Assembly: GCA_017941355.1 (NCBI GenBank) | Contig: JAGAWN010000016.1 | Location: 1-53,750 of the forward strand | Direction: 5' to 3' | Length of the DNA stretch: 53,750 nt | DNA from: Ruminiclostridium sp. | Lineage (GTDB): Bacteria; Bacillota; Clostridia; Oscillospirales; Ruminococcaceae | Part shown: piece after piece, positions 24,589 to 32,630 of the stretch | Position numbering within the stretch: the stretch's first letter is position 1 | How the letters are laid out: the number at the start of each line of letters is the position of its first letter | Position numbers and translations under genes: made by a program | The notes under the pieces: model-generated | The model's input: the letters and a program-made list of their open reading frames with translations, nothing else | Database searches by the model: none | Told to the model about the DNA's origin: nothing

Positions 24589-25494
24589 TCATTTGCTGAC
24601 GGCGTTGAAGCTTCCGAGAAATCTCACGCTTTCACTGCTGCATATATCGTTTATCTGCTTCTCGGATATCCCGCCGGTAACTTCTATTATGTAGTTGTAT
24701 CTGCCGAGCCTGCTGCCCTCCGGGCGGTCATGTATCGTGACAAGCTCCGCGCCGGTGCCGTGTATCCCGACGATTATGTCGTCGATCATACCCGCGTCGC
24801 AGGAAGCCGCAAACACGGCATTGCTGCCGCCCTTTACCGGCTCCCGCGCAAGCACATAGAACCGGGTCTTGTTCGCGTCGGTGATCTGAACGTTCTCCGC
24901 AAGCACCTCCAGCCCGTACAGTTCCGCGGCTCCGGGAGCTGCGACAGCGGCTATGCTCTTGTCCCCCTGTTCGGCAACATAAGCTGCCGCGGCGGCTGTA
25001 CTGCCCATTTCCTCGGTCACGGCATCAGGCATATTCTCGCTTCTCCACTGCTCGGACTGCTTTATCCCCTGGGCATGAGAGCAGACGGTCTTTATGTCAG
25101 CCACCGAGGCTCCCGGAACTCCCATGAGCGTCTGACTTATGGGGATAACGACTTCCCCCACCACATACACATCATCGCGGCTCAGCAGCGCGTCAACGTA
25201 GTTGGTAACAGCTCCGCCGAGAGTGTTCTCCTGCGGTATCACCGCATAGTCGGCGGCTCCCGACGCGGCATCGGCTATAGCTTCATCTACGGTTGCTTTC
25301 GGTATGAAGCTGCCCTTTGAGTCAAAGAAAAACTTCGCGGCTTCTTCTGTGTATGTCCCCTCGGGACCCAGATAGCTGACAGCGGCGTTTTCCGGGAACG
25401 TTATCACCGTTTCCGCGCTGCCCTGCTGACCGTTTCCGCAGCCGGAAAGCAAAACCGCCGCAGCCAGCATGAATGATGCGATCCTATTCTTCAT
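24589..25494 (-). CDS. Prephenate dehydratase-like lipoprotein with ACT domain
   Basis: A 301-residue protein in which a lipoprotein signal (MLAAAVLLSGCGN, Cys near residue 19) precedes a type II (PheA-like) prephenate dehydratase. The catalytic domain reads VSYLGPEGTYTEEAAKFFF, PQENTLGGAVTNYVDALL and the TRF motif in NKTRFYVL, all intact. A C-terminal ACT domain (GMIDDIIVGIHGTGAELVTIHDRPEGS) follows. Ordinary PheA is cytosolic and makes phenylpyruvate from prephenate; export is unexpected. ATG 25494 has GGAGGAA upstream; the frame is open to 25638 but covers the promoter at 25610-25638, so the longer form is ruled out. It may have been recruited to sense or process an aromatic compound outside the cell. 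Confidence 0.85.
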   Translation of the reverse strand: MKNRIASFMLAAAVLLSGCGNGQQGSAETVITFPENAAVSYLGPEGTYTEEAAKFFFDSKGSFIPKATVDEAIADAASGAADYAVIPQENTLGGAVTNYVDALLSRDDVYVVGEVVIPISQTLMGVPGASVADIKTVCSHAQGIKQSEQWRSENMPDAVTEEMGSTAAAAAYVAEQGDKSIAAVAAPGAAELYGLEVLAENVQITDANKTRFYVLAREPVKGGSNAVFAASCDAGMIDDIIVGIHGTGAELVTIHDRPEGSRLGRYNYIIEVTGGISEKQINDICSSESVRFLGSFNAVSK

Positions 25495-25869
25495 TGTGTG
25501 TTTCCTCCGTGTTTGCGGTGATCTGTAAACGATCCTGCATATATTGAATAACGATACAGCCGGAACTTCCGGCTCCGTTGTTTCGGTATCGTGAGCAATG
25601 TTATTCTCAATTATAACAGAAAAAGCATCAGTTGTCAATCAGACTTTTATTATTTCGGCAATTTAATTATTATCTGATATATCATGTTCGTTCCCGCGGA
25701 CGGCGAGAAAAAACACTTAATTGCCGTATCAATAATTCACGGTCTATGCAGATTATCCCCCTTTACTGTGTCATGCAGCTTTCTGCCGCAGTTCTTCGTC
25801 CGAAACCCTGTTCATGCTGAATAACCGTTTTATTGCAGTCAATACTATCTGCCGTAAGGGGGGATCCGT
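25495..25869. other. 375-base intergenic region: prephenate dehydratase promoter, structured leader, recombinase upstream DNA
   Basis: It contains the minus-strand promoter at 25610-25638 and, in its transcribed leader, a long interrupted hairpin at 25546-25606: GAATAA with TTATTC, CGATAC with GTATCG, and the perfect 8-bp stem 25558-25565 with 25567-25574. The right half (25640-25855) is AT-rich with no gene I can support; no clear promoter for the recombinase operon was seen. Confidence 0.6.
25610..25638 (-). promoter_or_regulatory. Consensus promoter of the prephenate dehydratase lipoprotein gene
   Basis: Minus strand TTGACA (25633-25638), 17-bp spacer, TATAAT (25610-25615) with extended TGT. 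Confidence 0.85.
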
Positions 25870-26067
25870 ATGGACGGCAAAATGCAGCTCCGCACCTGCT
25901 ACGACAGCAGCGGAAAGATCATCGGTGACCGGAAGATACAGGACTATCAGCCGCTGCAAAAACTGCTGGATATGTTCGGAAGTCTCCGTGACGTGAACAG
26001 TCCGGCAGATGATACTGTTCCTGTTTTTCCTGCGGGATCCGCACTGCACACGGAAAGGGGGCAGTAA
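25870..26067 (+). CDS. Small hypothetical protein coupled to the serine recombinase
   Basis: A 65-residue soluble protein of unknown function (MDGKMQLRTCYDSSG...). GGGGGGA lies about 6 bases before the ATG. Its TAA is immediately followed by the recombinase ATG, so the two are almost certainly translated together. It is mildly charged, without membrane segments or a recognisable helix-turn-helix. A directionality or accessory factor for the recombinase is possible from position alone. Confidence 0.6.
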   Translation: MDGKMQLRTCYDSSGKIIGDRKIQDYQPLQKLLDMFGSLRDVNSPADDTVPVFPAGSALHTERGQ

Positions 26068-27423
26068 ATGCACACTGCGCTGTATATCCGCGTTTCCACC
26101 GATGCGCAGTATGAGGAGGGATATTCCGTTGACGCACAGAAGCAGAAGCTTGAACAATACTGCAGGCTGAAAGATATAACGGAATATGAGTTCTATATTG
26201 ACGGCGGCTGGTCAGGCAGCAACATAGACCGTCCCGAAATGAAGCGCATGATAGAGGACATAAGGAACAGGCGGATCTCGGCAGTCATCGTGTACAAGCT
26301 TGACCGTCTTTCACGTTCGCAGAAAGACACCGTTTTTCTGCTGGAGGACGTATTCATTCCGAACGGCTGCAGCTTCATAAGCCTGAACGAGAACTTCGAC
26401 ACCACAACGCCCTACGGCAAGGCAATGATAGGGATACTTTCGGTTTTCGCGCAGCTCGAACGTGAGAATATCCGCGAACGCACCCGAATGGGAATGGCGG
26501 AACGGGTAAAGTCAGGGCTGTGGATGGGCGGCGGAAGAGTGCCGTTCGGCTACGACTATGAGCCGGGCAGAGACATACTTGTTCCGAACGGACACGCGGA
26601 AGATGTGCGCAGGATCTATGAACTTTATCTGCAGGGCTACTCGACAACGCAGCTTGCGGAGATGTTTGATGTATCCGAGGACAAGCAGATCACGGATATT
26701 CTTGACCGTGTGACATATCTCGGAAAGATACGGTTCCGGGGCGAAGTTTTTGATGCAAGGCATGAACCGATAGTAACTCAGGAATTATGGGATATGGTGC
26801 AGGCTGAGCGCAGACGGCGTTCAACGAAAAAGGCTGTGCCGAACACATATCTGCTGACGGGACTGCTGTACTGCGGAAGATGCGGAGCAAAAATGCGGTA
26901 TCAGAAGTGGGGCAGGAACAAGGTCAAGATCTATTGCTACTCGCAGCAGAGTTCAAAGAAGTATCTGATAAAGGACAGCAGCTGCGACAACGTGAAAGCG
27001 GACTCCGCGCAGGTAGAAAGCATCGTTCTCGCGGACTTGTTCCGACGCACCGACAGCATATCCGCCGAGGGTGCGGTTTCGGAGATCACCGCGTCCGCGG
27101 AGCGCGTGCTGAAACAGCGTTATGACGAAGCCGCGGCAAAGCTGAAACGGCTGTATAACCTCTATGCGGCTTCCGGCGACGAACTGCTGCTGGAAACGAT
27201 CGAAGAGAACAAAGCCGCTCTGGCATCGCTGCGAAAGCAGCTGGAGGAAGAATCCGCAAGCCGCAGCACCTCCAGAGAACTCACCCGCCGGCTGCTCAAA
27301 GTCTCCAATCTCCGCAGCCAGTGGGACTCCCTCTCAATGAAAGAGCGGCAGCAGGCTGTCAATACCTGCATCGAAAAAATAGTTATCGACGGCTCGGATA
27401 TAGATGTGTTTTACAGATTCTGA
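26068..27423 (+). CDS. Large serine recombinase (resolvase/integrase type)
   Basis: Site-specific DNA recombinase of 451 residues. The resolvase catalytic domain carries the nucleophile Ser in YIRVSTDAQ (residue 10) and the Arg set in KLDRLSRSQKD and RENIRERTR. A recombinase domain with VPFGYDY and a zinc ribbon (YCGRCGAKM, later Cys in KIYCYSQ and SSCDN) follow. The C-terminal coiled coil is at about residues 350-420. Length fits large serine integrases and transposon recombinases. No capsid, replication or conjugation genes adjoin it and no att repeats were seen, so it may be a stranded integrase, a small element's recombinase, or an invertase acting elsewhere. A terminator follows at once. 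Confidence 0.93.
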   Translation: MHTALYIRVSTDAQYEEGYSVDAQKQKLEQYCRLKDITEYEFYIDGGWSGSNIDRPEMKRMIEDIRNRRISAVIVYKLDRLSRSQKDTVFLLEDVFIPNGCSFISLNENFDTTTPYGKAMIGILSVFAQLERENIRERTRMGMAERVKSGLWMGGGRVPFGYDYEPGRDILVPNGHAEDVRRIYELYLQGYSTTQLAEMFDVSEDKQITDILDRVTYLGKIRFRGEVFDARHEPIVTQELWDMVQAERRRRSTKKAVPNTYLLTGLLYCGRCGAKMRYQKWGRNKVKIYCYSQQSSKKYLIKDSSCDNVKADSAQVESIVLADLFRRTDSISAEGAVSEITASAERVLKQRYDEAAAKLKRLYNLYAASGDELLLETIEENKAALASLRKQLEEESASRSTSRELTRRLLKVSNLRSQWDSLSMKERQQAVNTCIEKIVIDGSDIDVFYRF

Positions 27424-27430
27424 AAAAAAG

Positions 27431-27465
27431 ACAGCAGGCTTTAAAACAAGCCTGCTGTTTCGTTT
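27431..27465. terminator. Bidirectional terminator between recombinase and MCP-like gene
   Basis: An 11-bp perfect stem, 27431-27441 with 27448-27458, loop TAAAAC. A7 precedes on the left and T5 follows on the right, so it can serve both convergent genes. Confidence 0.9.
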
Positions 27466-28386
27466 TTAATAACTCTTAACCAGCGGTTCTATCTGTTCCG
27501 CCATATTGTCTATGTTCTCGAAGAGAACGCTCTTTGTAGTACCGAGTGCGTTCGCACGCTCGATATGTTCATTTACGCTGCGGTACTGCTCACTGATACG
27601 CTCGAATGCGCCGTTCATCTCCGAAAGCTCCGCGTTCGCGTCATCGGCAGCCTTTGTGATCTGATCCTGAACAGTGTCCGCACCTCCGGCAGCCCTGTTG
27701 ATACTGTCAAACGTGCTGTTTGCGGATTCGAGATCGTTCATATTCTTATCCAGCGCGTCGGAAGTCTTGGTGATACTGTCATTGAACCGCCCGGTGTAGT
27801 TGTTGACCTTTTCTATCGCCTTGTCAACCTCGGACACCATAAGCTTTATCTGCTCCGCAAGCTTCTTGACCTCGATAGCAACTACCGCGAATCCCTTTCC
27901 GCCGTCGCCCGCTCTCGCCGCCTCGATAGACGCGTTGATCGCAAGAATGTTCGTCTGATCGGCAATTCCCGTAATGCTCTTTGTGTATTCGGCGATCTCC
28001 TTTACCGAGGAGACCAGCCCGGTGAAGATCTCGTTCATCTCTCCGAAGTCGTTCTTCACAGCTTCCGAGCTTGACCTGAGGGTGTCCATGTGCTGCTGCG
28101 CGTCGTTCACCGTCGCGGCAATGTCATTCTTGACGTTCTCAAACTGCCCCGCGGCGCTGCCGAGCGAATTGAACACATCGCCGAAATGCGACATCTTCTG
28201 TTTAAGCTCCTCATCGCGCTCCAGCACGACGCCGAAAGATTCCCGGATACTGCGAAGTTCCTCGAGCGAAGCGACTTCTTTCTGCGCAAGTTCCTTTTTG
28301 GAGGTCTTTATGCTGTTGGATATACAAACAAGCGGGTAGTAATCCGGCTTGGTATTCTTATCGTTTTTATTCCCGAATAATGCCAT
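27466..28386 (-). CDS. Soluble methyl-accepting chemotaxis-like protein
   Basis: A 306-residue cytoplasmic protein with no membrane helix or HAMP domain. The first 75 residues form a short helical region; the rest is an MCP coiled coil with the tip [23 protein letters not shown] near residue 150, which is the contact for CheA/CheW. ATG 28386 has GGAGGA upstream. It follows the FIST gene by 13 bases, so the FIST protein is probably its sensory partner in place of a built-in ligand domain. It may signal to CheA or a CheA-like kinase encoded elsewhere. Confidence 0.88.
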   Translation of the reverse strand: MALFGNKNDKNTKPDYYPLVCISNSIKTSKKELAQKEVASLEELRSIRESFGVVLERDEELKQKMSHFGDVFNSLGSAAGQFENVKNDIAATVNDAQQHMDTLRSSSEAVKNDFGEMNEIFTGLVSSVKEIAEYTKSITGIADQTNILAINASIEAARAGDGGKGFAVVAIEVKKLAEQIKLMVSEVDKAIEKVNNYTGRFNDSITKTSDALDKNMNDLESANSTFDSINRAAGGADTVQDQITKAADDANAELSEMNGAFERISEQYRSVNEHIERANALGTTKSVLFENIDNMAEQIEPLVKSY

Positions 28387-28399
28387 TTTGTCCTCCGTT

Positions 28400-29455
28400 T
28401 CAACCAAATACAACGCAGCTCATGGTCTGGTTGATAAACTGATCGTTGTAATGCTCGCCATTGCCGACAAATCCGCAGAAACTGCCGAGCTTGCTCATAG
28501 ACTGGAGGTAACTGGCGAGGAAGTTATGCTCCTTGAAGTACAGATACCGGAATGCGCAGTTGACCGCAAACACGCCGGAGATGCTGCTGAAATCCGCGCG
28601 TATCCGGGCTATGGTCTCAGCCGCGATCTCCGCGTGATCGCCTATTTCAAGCAATGTCAGAACGTCCGAGTCATTTACCTGCCTGTAGCAGCACAGACCG
28701 TTTCCGGACGGTTCTTTCAGAGAGATGATGCAGATCTCGTCACCGGTGATCTTGCCGAACGGATTGGAGAATGTCTGTTTGGAGATATCGCGCTCGCTGA
28801 TACCGAATTCATTCATATATACAGCTTTTGCAGGCTTGCCGTTGAGTTCGCCTATGTAGTATCTGCTCCTGTCCGTGCCGCTTGCGATGAAGCGTCTGTT
28901 ATCCATAGGACGGTACAGGTTTTCCTTGTAAACTTTTACCTTTCCGGTTTCATTTCGCACGATCGCGTAGGCGCAGGCATCCTGATAAACGGTGCCGTTC
29001 ACCGAGACTTTGCCGTCAAACGCCGTGCCGCCCATAAGCGAGATCCCCGACTTTTTCAGGACTGTGTTCATCGCGGCAATGGTCATAGCGTCGTTTCCGG
29101 AACACAGATCTATGCAAACCGAGTTGTTTCCGTTTGCGCTGACCTTGTGGACGTTCTTTTCAAACTCGCCGATATCCCTCATCGGCATAGACGAGACCGA
29201 GCGCAGGACTCCTGCCGCGGCTCTTACGCCCGACATAGCCACAACGCCGACACCGCCCTCGCGCAGAGTGCTTCCGTAGAAGTGACCGGTAGTGCCTATA
29301 CTCGGAATATTCGGGTACTTGGCATGGAGTTCGGCAACGTGCTTTTCAAACATATCCCCGTTTGAGATCATAATAATAAGATTGGCGGAACCGAGATTCC
29401 CGAGCAGGGATTTGAGATCGCCGGAATCGCTCTTGTAGTATGCCTGTTTCATCAT
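28400..29455 (-). CDS. FIST domain sensory protein
   Basis: A 351-residue cytoplasmic protein with FIST-N ([53 protein letters not shown]) followed by FIST-C (LDEIG-like stretch [21 protein letters not shown], then [15 protein letters not shown] and the closing [18 protein letters not shown]). FIST proteins are proposed small-ligand sensors that pair with MCPs, kinases or cyclic-di-GMP enzymes. ATG 29455 (or 29452) has AGAGAGGA upstream; its promoter is at 29502-29530. It forms a two-gene operon with the soluble MCP. The FIST ligand is unknown. Confidence 0.88.
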   Translation of the reverse strand: MMKQAYYKSDSGDLKSLLGNLGSANLIIMISNGDMFEKHVAELHAKYPNIPSIGTTGHFYGSTLREGGVGVVAMSGVRAAAGVLRSVSSMPMRDIGEFEKNVHKVSANGNNSVCIDLCSGNDAMTIAAMNTVLKKSGISLMGGTAFDGKVSVNGTVYQDACAYAIVRNETGKVKVYKENLYRPMDNRRFIASGTDRSRYYIGELNGKPAKAVYMNEFGISERDISKQTFSNPFGKITGDEICIISLKEPSGNGLCCYRQVNDSDVLTLLEIGDHAEIAAETIARIRADFSSISGVFAVNCAFRYLYFKEHNFLASYLQSMSKLGSFCGFVGNGEHYNDQFINQTMSCVVFG

Positions 29456-29501
29456 GAGTCCTCTCTTTCCGGATAAAACTGTTTCGTTTGGAAACACACC
29501 C

Positions 29502-29530
29502 ATTATATCACATTTTCCTAATAATTGCAA
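29502..29530 (-). promoter_or_regulatory. Promoter of the FIST-MCP operon
   Basis: Minus strand TTGCAA (29525-29530), 17-bp spacer, TATAAT (29502-29507) with extended TGA. It lies directly beside the broken end of the sigma factor remnant. Confidence 0.75.
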
Positions 29531-29552
29531 GTATTATTCAAAAAATAATCGT

Positions 29553-30062
29553 AGTTTTCGACAAATATACGCTGTTCCGATGATAGAAGGAGAGGTAAAG
29601 CGGCATATCCGGGACAGCGGACAGATCCGCGTTTCACGCTCTCTGCGCGACGTTGCTTACAAAGCCATGCAGACAAAGGAGCAGCTCACCGCGAAGCTCG
29701 GACGCGAGCCTACTGTCGAGGAGATATCCGGCGTTCTCGGCTGCAAACGCGAGGACGTTGTGATAGCGCTTGAAGCTGTCAGCGAGCCGGTATCGCTGTA
29801 TGAACCGGTTTTTTCGGAATCGGGCGACACGGTTTACGTTCTCGATCAGATAGGCGACAACAACGACGATATCAACTGGCTGAACGAGATCGCACTGAAA
29901 GACGCGATATCCTCTCTCGGCAGCAGAGAGAAAAAAATACTCAACCTGCGCTTTCTGCAAGGGAAAACACAGGTTGAGGTAGCCGAGGAGATCGGCATAA
30001 GTCAGGCGCAGGTCTCACGTCTGGAAAAAGGCGCGCTGAACAAGATAAAAAGCGGGATATGA
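29553..30062 (+). pseudogene. 5'-truncated forespore-type sigma factor (SigF/SigG) remnant
   Basis: Homology begins abruptly at IYAVPMIEGEVKRHIRDSGQIRVSRSLRDVAYKAM, which in SigF/SigG lies within region 2/3, so the first roughly 90 residues including the -10-binding part are missing. Regions 3 and 4 are intact and end with KTQVEVAEEIGISQAQVSRLEKGAL, the -35-binding helix-turn-helix typical of these factors. The upstream DNA is the FIST operon promoter, not a frameshifted N-terminus. No ribosome site precedes the internal ATG at 29580. It most likely marks loss of a sporulation sigma gene. A short expressed region-4 protein cannot be excluded. Confidence 0.75.
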
Positions 30063-30075
30063 CGGGTTACCCGCG

Positions 30076-31728
30076 TCAGCTCTGGGGAACATCTCTCGGT
30101 TCCTTTGCCGGAGCCTGTCTCTTCTCAAACAGCCTGATAACGTACAGCACCGCCAGCATCAGCGCAGCCGAGATACCGAGGACCGCAAACACGTTCTGCA
30201 CGAAACCGGAAATGATATATCCGACGGCGCACACTCCCGCAACCGTGAACGCATACGGAAGCTGCGTGGAAACGTGGTTCACATGATCGCACTGCGCACC
30301 GGTGGAAGCCATGATAGTGGTATCGGATATGGGCGAGCAGTGATCTCCGCAGACCGCGCCCGCAAGGCAGGCGGAAATGCAGATGATGACCATTTCGGGG
30401 ATCACTCCCGTTTCGGCTGTAGATGCAAGCTCCTGTGAGAACACACCGGTAACGATCGGGATAAGAACGCCGAATGTTCCCCACGATGTACCGGTGGCAA
30501 ACGCAAGTCCGATCGCCACAGCAAAGAGAATGACCGGCAGAAGGACCCGTATCGCGGAAACATTTGTAACAATGCCGGAAACGAAAGCTCCCGCTTCAAG
30601 CATGGAAGTCATGGTTTTCAGTGTCCACGCGAAACACAGAATAAGTATCGCCGGCACCATCTGCTTGAATCCGGCAGCGATGCTGTCCATGCAGTCAGTG
30701 AATGTAAGTACGCGGCGGACGAGGAAGTATATGATGTCGATGATGAGAGCGCCGACCGAACCGAGCGCAAGACCGTATGAAGCGTCACACTCCGCAAACG
30801 CGGTTATGAAATCCGTGCCGCCGAAGAATCCGCCCGTGTAGATCATTCCAAGCACGCACATGAATATGAGAATGACAACGGGGAGAATAAGATCCGCCAC
30901 CTTGCCGCGTGTGTGCTTCGGCTTATCGTCCTCCGGAAAAACAGTGCTGTGCGAGGTAAAGAGATCACCGTTCTGCGCGTTCAGCTCATGCCGCTTCATG
31001 GGACCGTAATCAAAGCTGCCGAGAGAAATGAACACTACCATAATGATCGTCAGGATCGCGTAGAGATTGTAAGGTATCGTGTTTATGAAAAGCCGGATAC
31101 CGTTCACGCCCTCAACCGTTCCCGCGACTGCCGCAGCCCACGATGATATCGGAGCGATTATACAGACGGGAGCCGCCGTAGCGTCGATCAGATACGCGAG
31201 TTTTGCGCGTGACACGTTATGCTTGTCCGTAACGGGGCGCATTACCGAGCCTACGGTCAGGCAGTTGAAGTAGTCGTCAACAAAAATAAGCACGCCCAGC
31301 AGGAACGTTGAGAAGCACGCGCCCTTGTGAGTTTTTATGTGCGCGGCAGCCCACTCGCCGTAAGCGCGGCTCCCCCCCGCCCTGTTCATCAGGACGACGA
31401 TAACGCCGAGAGCCACAAGGAAAACGAGTATCCCGACGTTGTACGGATCCGCGACATTTGCAATGATACCTTCATTGACGACGGTATTGAGCACACCCTC
31501 AAAACCGGTGCCGGCAGACAGCGCGCAAAGCACTCCGCCGGTGATTATACCGATGAACAGCGAAGAATAGACCTCTTTCGTGATAAGCGCAAGCCCTATC
31601 GCGACCACAGGCGGCAGCAAAGACCACAGCGAGCCTGCGGCTTCTGTGACCGGTGCCTGTATGATGCAGCAAACCATGAATATAAGAACGATCAGTGCAA
31701 AAAAGATCTTGCTGATATATTTTTTCAT
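30076..31728 (-). CDS. NhaC family Na+/H+ antiporter
   Basis: Integral membrane protein of 550 residues with about twelve hydrophobic segments. It carries the NhaC-family blocks VFLVALGVIVVLMNRAGG, GVLIFVDDYFNCLTVGSVMRPVTD and CLAGAVCGDHCSPISDTTIMASTGAQCDH. It is a predicted Na+/H+ exchanger, though some relatives move amino acids or malate with Na+. AAAGGAAAT precedes the ATG. The gene is convergent with the sigma remnant, 13 bases away, with no obvious terminator between. No substrate-specific feature was seen. Confidence 0.9.
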   Translation of the reverse strand: MKKYISKIFFALIVLIFMVCCIIQAPVTEAAGSLWSLLPPVVAIGLALITKEVYSSLFIGIITGGVLCALSAGTGFEGVLNTVVNEGIIANVADPYNVGILVFLVALGVIVVLMNRAGGSRAYGEWAAAHIKTHKGACFSTFLLGVLIFVDDYFNCLTVGSVMRPVTDKHNVSRAKLAYLIDATAAPVCIIAPISSWAAAVAGTVEGVNGIRLFINTIPYNLYAILTIIMVVFISLGSFDYGPMKRHELNAQNGDLFTSHSTVFPEDDKPKHTRGKVADLILPVVILIFMCVLGMIYTGGFFGGTDFITAFAECDASYGLALGSVGALIIDIIYFLVRRVLTFTDCMDSIAAGFKQMVPAILILCFAWTLKTMTSMLEAGAFVSGIVTNVSAIRVLLPVILFAVAIGLAFATGTSWGTFGVLIPIVTGVFSQELASTAETGVIPEMVIICISACLAGAVCGDHCSPISDTTIMASTGAQCDHVNHVSTQLPYAFTVAGVCAVGYIISGFVQNVFAVLGISAALMLAVLYVIRLFEKRQAPAKEPRDVPQS

Positions 31729-31825
31729 TTTAATTTCCTTTCCGGGATCGCATCGTTATGCACAGAAACGAAACACACTCTCTCTGAATGTTTGTGCGCA
31801 TAAAATGATTCCGACACTTTTAAAA

Positions 31826-31851
31826 ACGAGCCAATAATTCAATTGGCTCGT
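31826..31851 (-). terminator. Terminator after the DUF6465 gene
   Basis: A 10-bp perfect stem, 31826-31835 with 31842-31851, five bases past the DUF6465 stop; on the minus strand it runs into TTTTAAAA. Confidence 0.85.
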
Positions 31852-31856
31852 TTCGG

Positions 31857-32483
31857 TCACAGATTGATTTTGTCGCTGTCCTTACCGTTTACATAGTACA
31901 CGGTGTATTCTTCGGGTTTGATATAGATATTGAGGTTCTTTGAAACTCTCTTGCCCTTTGCTCTGATATCCTCCGCAACTCTCGACTTTATCTGTTCGAT
32001 ATCAAATTCGCTGCCTGCGAACTGGAGGATCACTGCGGATTCCGCTTTCTTTTCGGCGGTCTTTGTCTCCGCTTTCTTTTCGGCAGCCTTTGTCTCTGCT
32101 TTCTTTTCGGCAGACTTTGTCTCTGCTGTCTTTACAGAGGTTTTCTTTGCGGCAGCCTTAGCAGCGGGAGCTTTCTTTTCAGCCGCTTTCTCGGCGGGCT
32201 TCACGTCAGCTTTTTTTGCTGCTGCAGTTTTCTTCACAGTTGTTTTCTTTACAGCGGTTTTCTTTTCCGCAGCGGGTTTCTTTTCCGCAGCGGGTTTAAC
32301 TTCCGCAGCGGGTTTCTTTTCCGCAGCGGGTTTAACTTCCGCAGCGGGTTTAACTTCCGCAGCGGGTGCTGTTTCTGCGGCGGGCTTTACTTCCGCAGTT
32401 TTCTTTGCCGCTGTCTTTTTTTCTTCTTTAGCGGCAGAAGCGATTACTTTTTCTTCGGTTTTTATTTTCTTTGGTCTTGCCAT
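31857..32483 (-). CDS. DUF6465 family Lys/Ala-rich protein with histone H1-like tail
   Basis: A 208-residue protein in two parts. Residues 1-140 are almost only Lys, Ala, Glu, Pro and Thr in repeats such as PAAEKK and PAAEVK, resembling histone H1/HctB-like basic tails. The last 68 residues form a small folded domain (SAVILQFAGSEFDIEQIKSRVAEDI, LNIYIKPEEYTVYYVNGK). ATG 32483 has AAGGAGG upstream and a consensus promoter at 32514-32542. DNA or RNA binding by the tail is plausible but unproven. The 18-bp DNA repeat encoding the PAAE units could change in length between strains. Confidence 0.8.
   Translation of the reverse strand: MARPKKIKTEEKVIASAAKEEKKTAAKKTAEVKPAAETAPAAEVKPAAEVKPAAEKKPAAEVKPAAEKKPAAEKKTAVKKTTVKKTAAAKKADVKPAEKAAEKKAPAAKAAAKKTSVKTAETKSAEKKAETKAAEKKAETKTAEKKAESAVILQFAGSEFDIEQIKSRVAEDIRAKGKRVSKNLNIYIKPEEYTVYYVNGKDSDKINL
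32265..32370 (-). repeat. Six tandem 18-bp coding repeats in the DUF6465 gene
   Basis: Six consecutive units of the form TTCCGCAGCGGGTTTCTT or ending TTTAAC (plus strand), encoding PAAEKK/PAAEVK. Units are nearly identical at the DNA level, so slippage could add or remove six-residue blocks. Confidence 0.85.
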
Positions 32484-32513
32484 TGAAAATGTACCTCCTT
32501 TTATTTTTATTTT

Positions 32514-32542
32514 ATTATACATTTTTATTGTTGCGCTGTCAA
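32514..32542 (-). promoter_or_regulatory. Consensus promoter of the DUF6465 gene
   Basis: Minus strand TTGACA (32537-32542), 17-bp spacer, TATAAT (32514-32519), about 30 bases ahead of the start codon. Confidence 0.85.
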
Positions 32543-32585
32543 TAGTTTTTAAACATTTTTACTCTTTATTTGCACTTTATTTGCA

Positions 32586-32621
32586 AAAACAGTGACCCGC
32601 ATTTTTGCAGATCACCGTTTT
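32586..32621 (-). terminator. Terminator after the 100-residue hypothetical gene
   Basis: On the minus strand AAACGGTGA pairs with TCACTGTTT (one G-U), followed by TTTTTG. The long inner loop may hold extra pairing. Confidence 0.65.
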
Positions 32622-32630
32622 AAGTGCCGC

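Noticed and set aside
25495-25638. 48-codon N-terminal extension of the prephenate dehydratase lipoprotein
   Set aside because: It would include the consensus promoter and the structured leader and would bury the lipoprotein signal; ATG 25494 has a good ribosome site.
25814-25996. 60-codon plus-strand frame overlapping the small recombinase-coupled gene
   Set aside because: It lies out of frame with the 65-codon gene, which has the ribosome site and abuts the recombinase; the 60-codon frame lacks both.
25500-28400. Prophage or integrative element around the serine recombinase
   Set aside because: Neighbouring genes are ordinary chromosomal ones and no direct repeats flanking the recombinase were found by eye.
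32265-32370. Regular 18-bp repeats considered as a CRISPR-like array
   Set aside because: No spacers; the units are contiguous and in frame, encoding six-residue blocks.
31930-32595. Ser/Ala/Phe-rich plus-strand frame opposite the DUF6465 gene
   Set aside because: It is produced by the antisense of the Lys/Ala repeats and crosses the DUF6465 promoter; no ribosome site.
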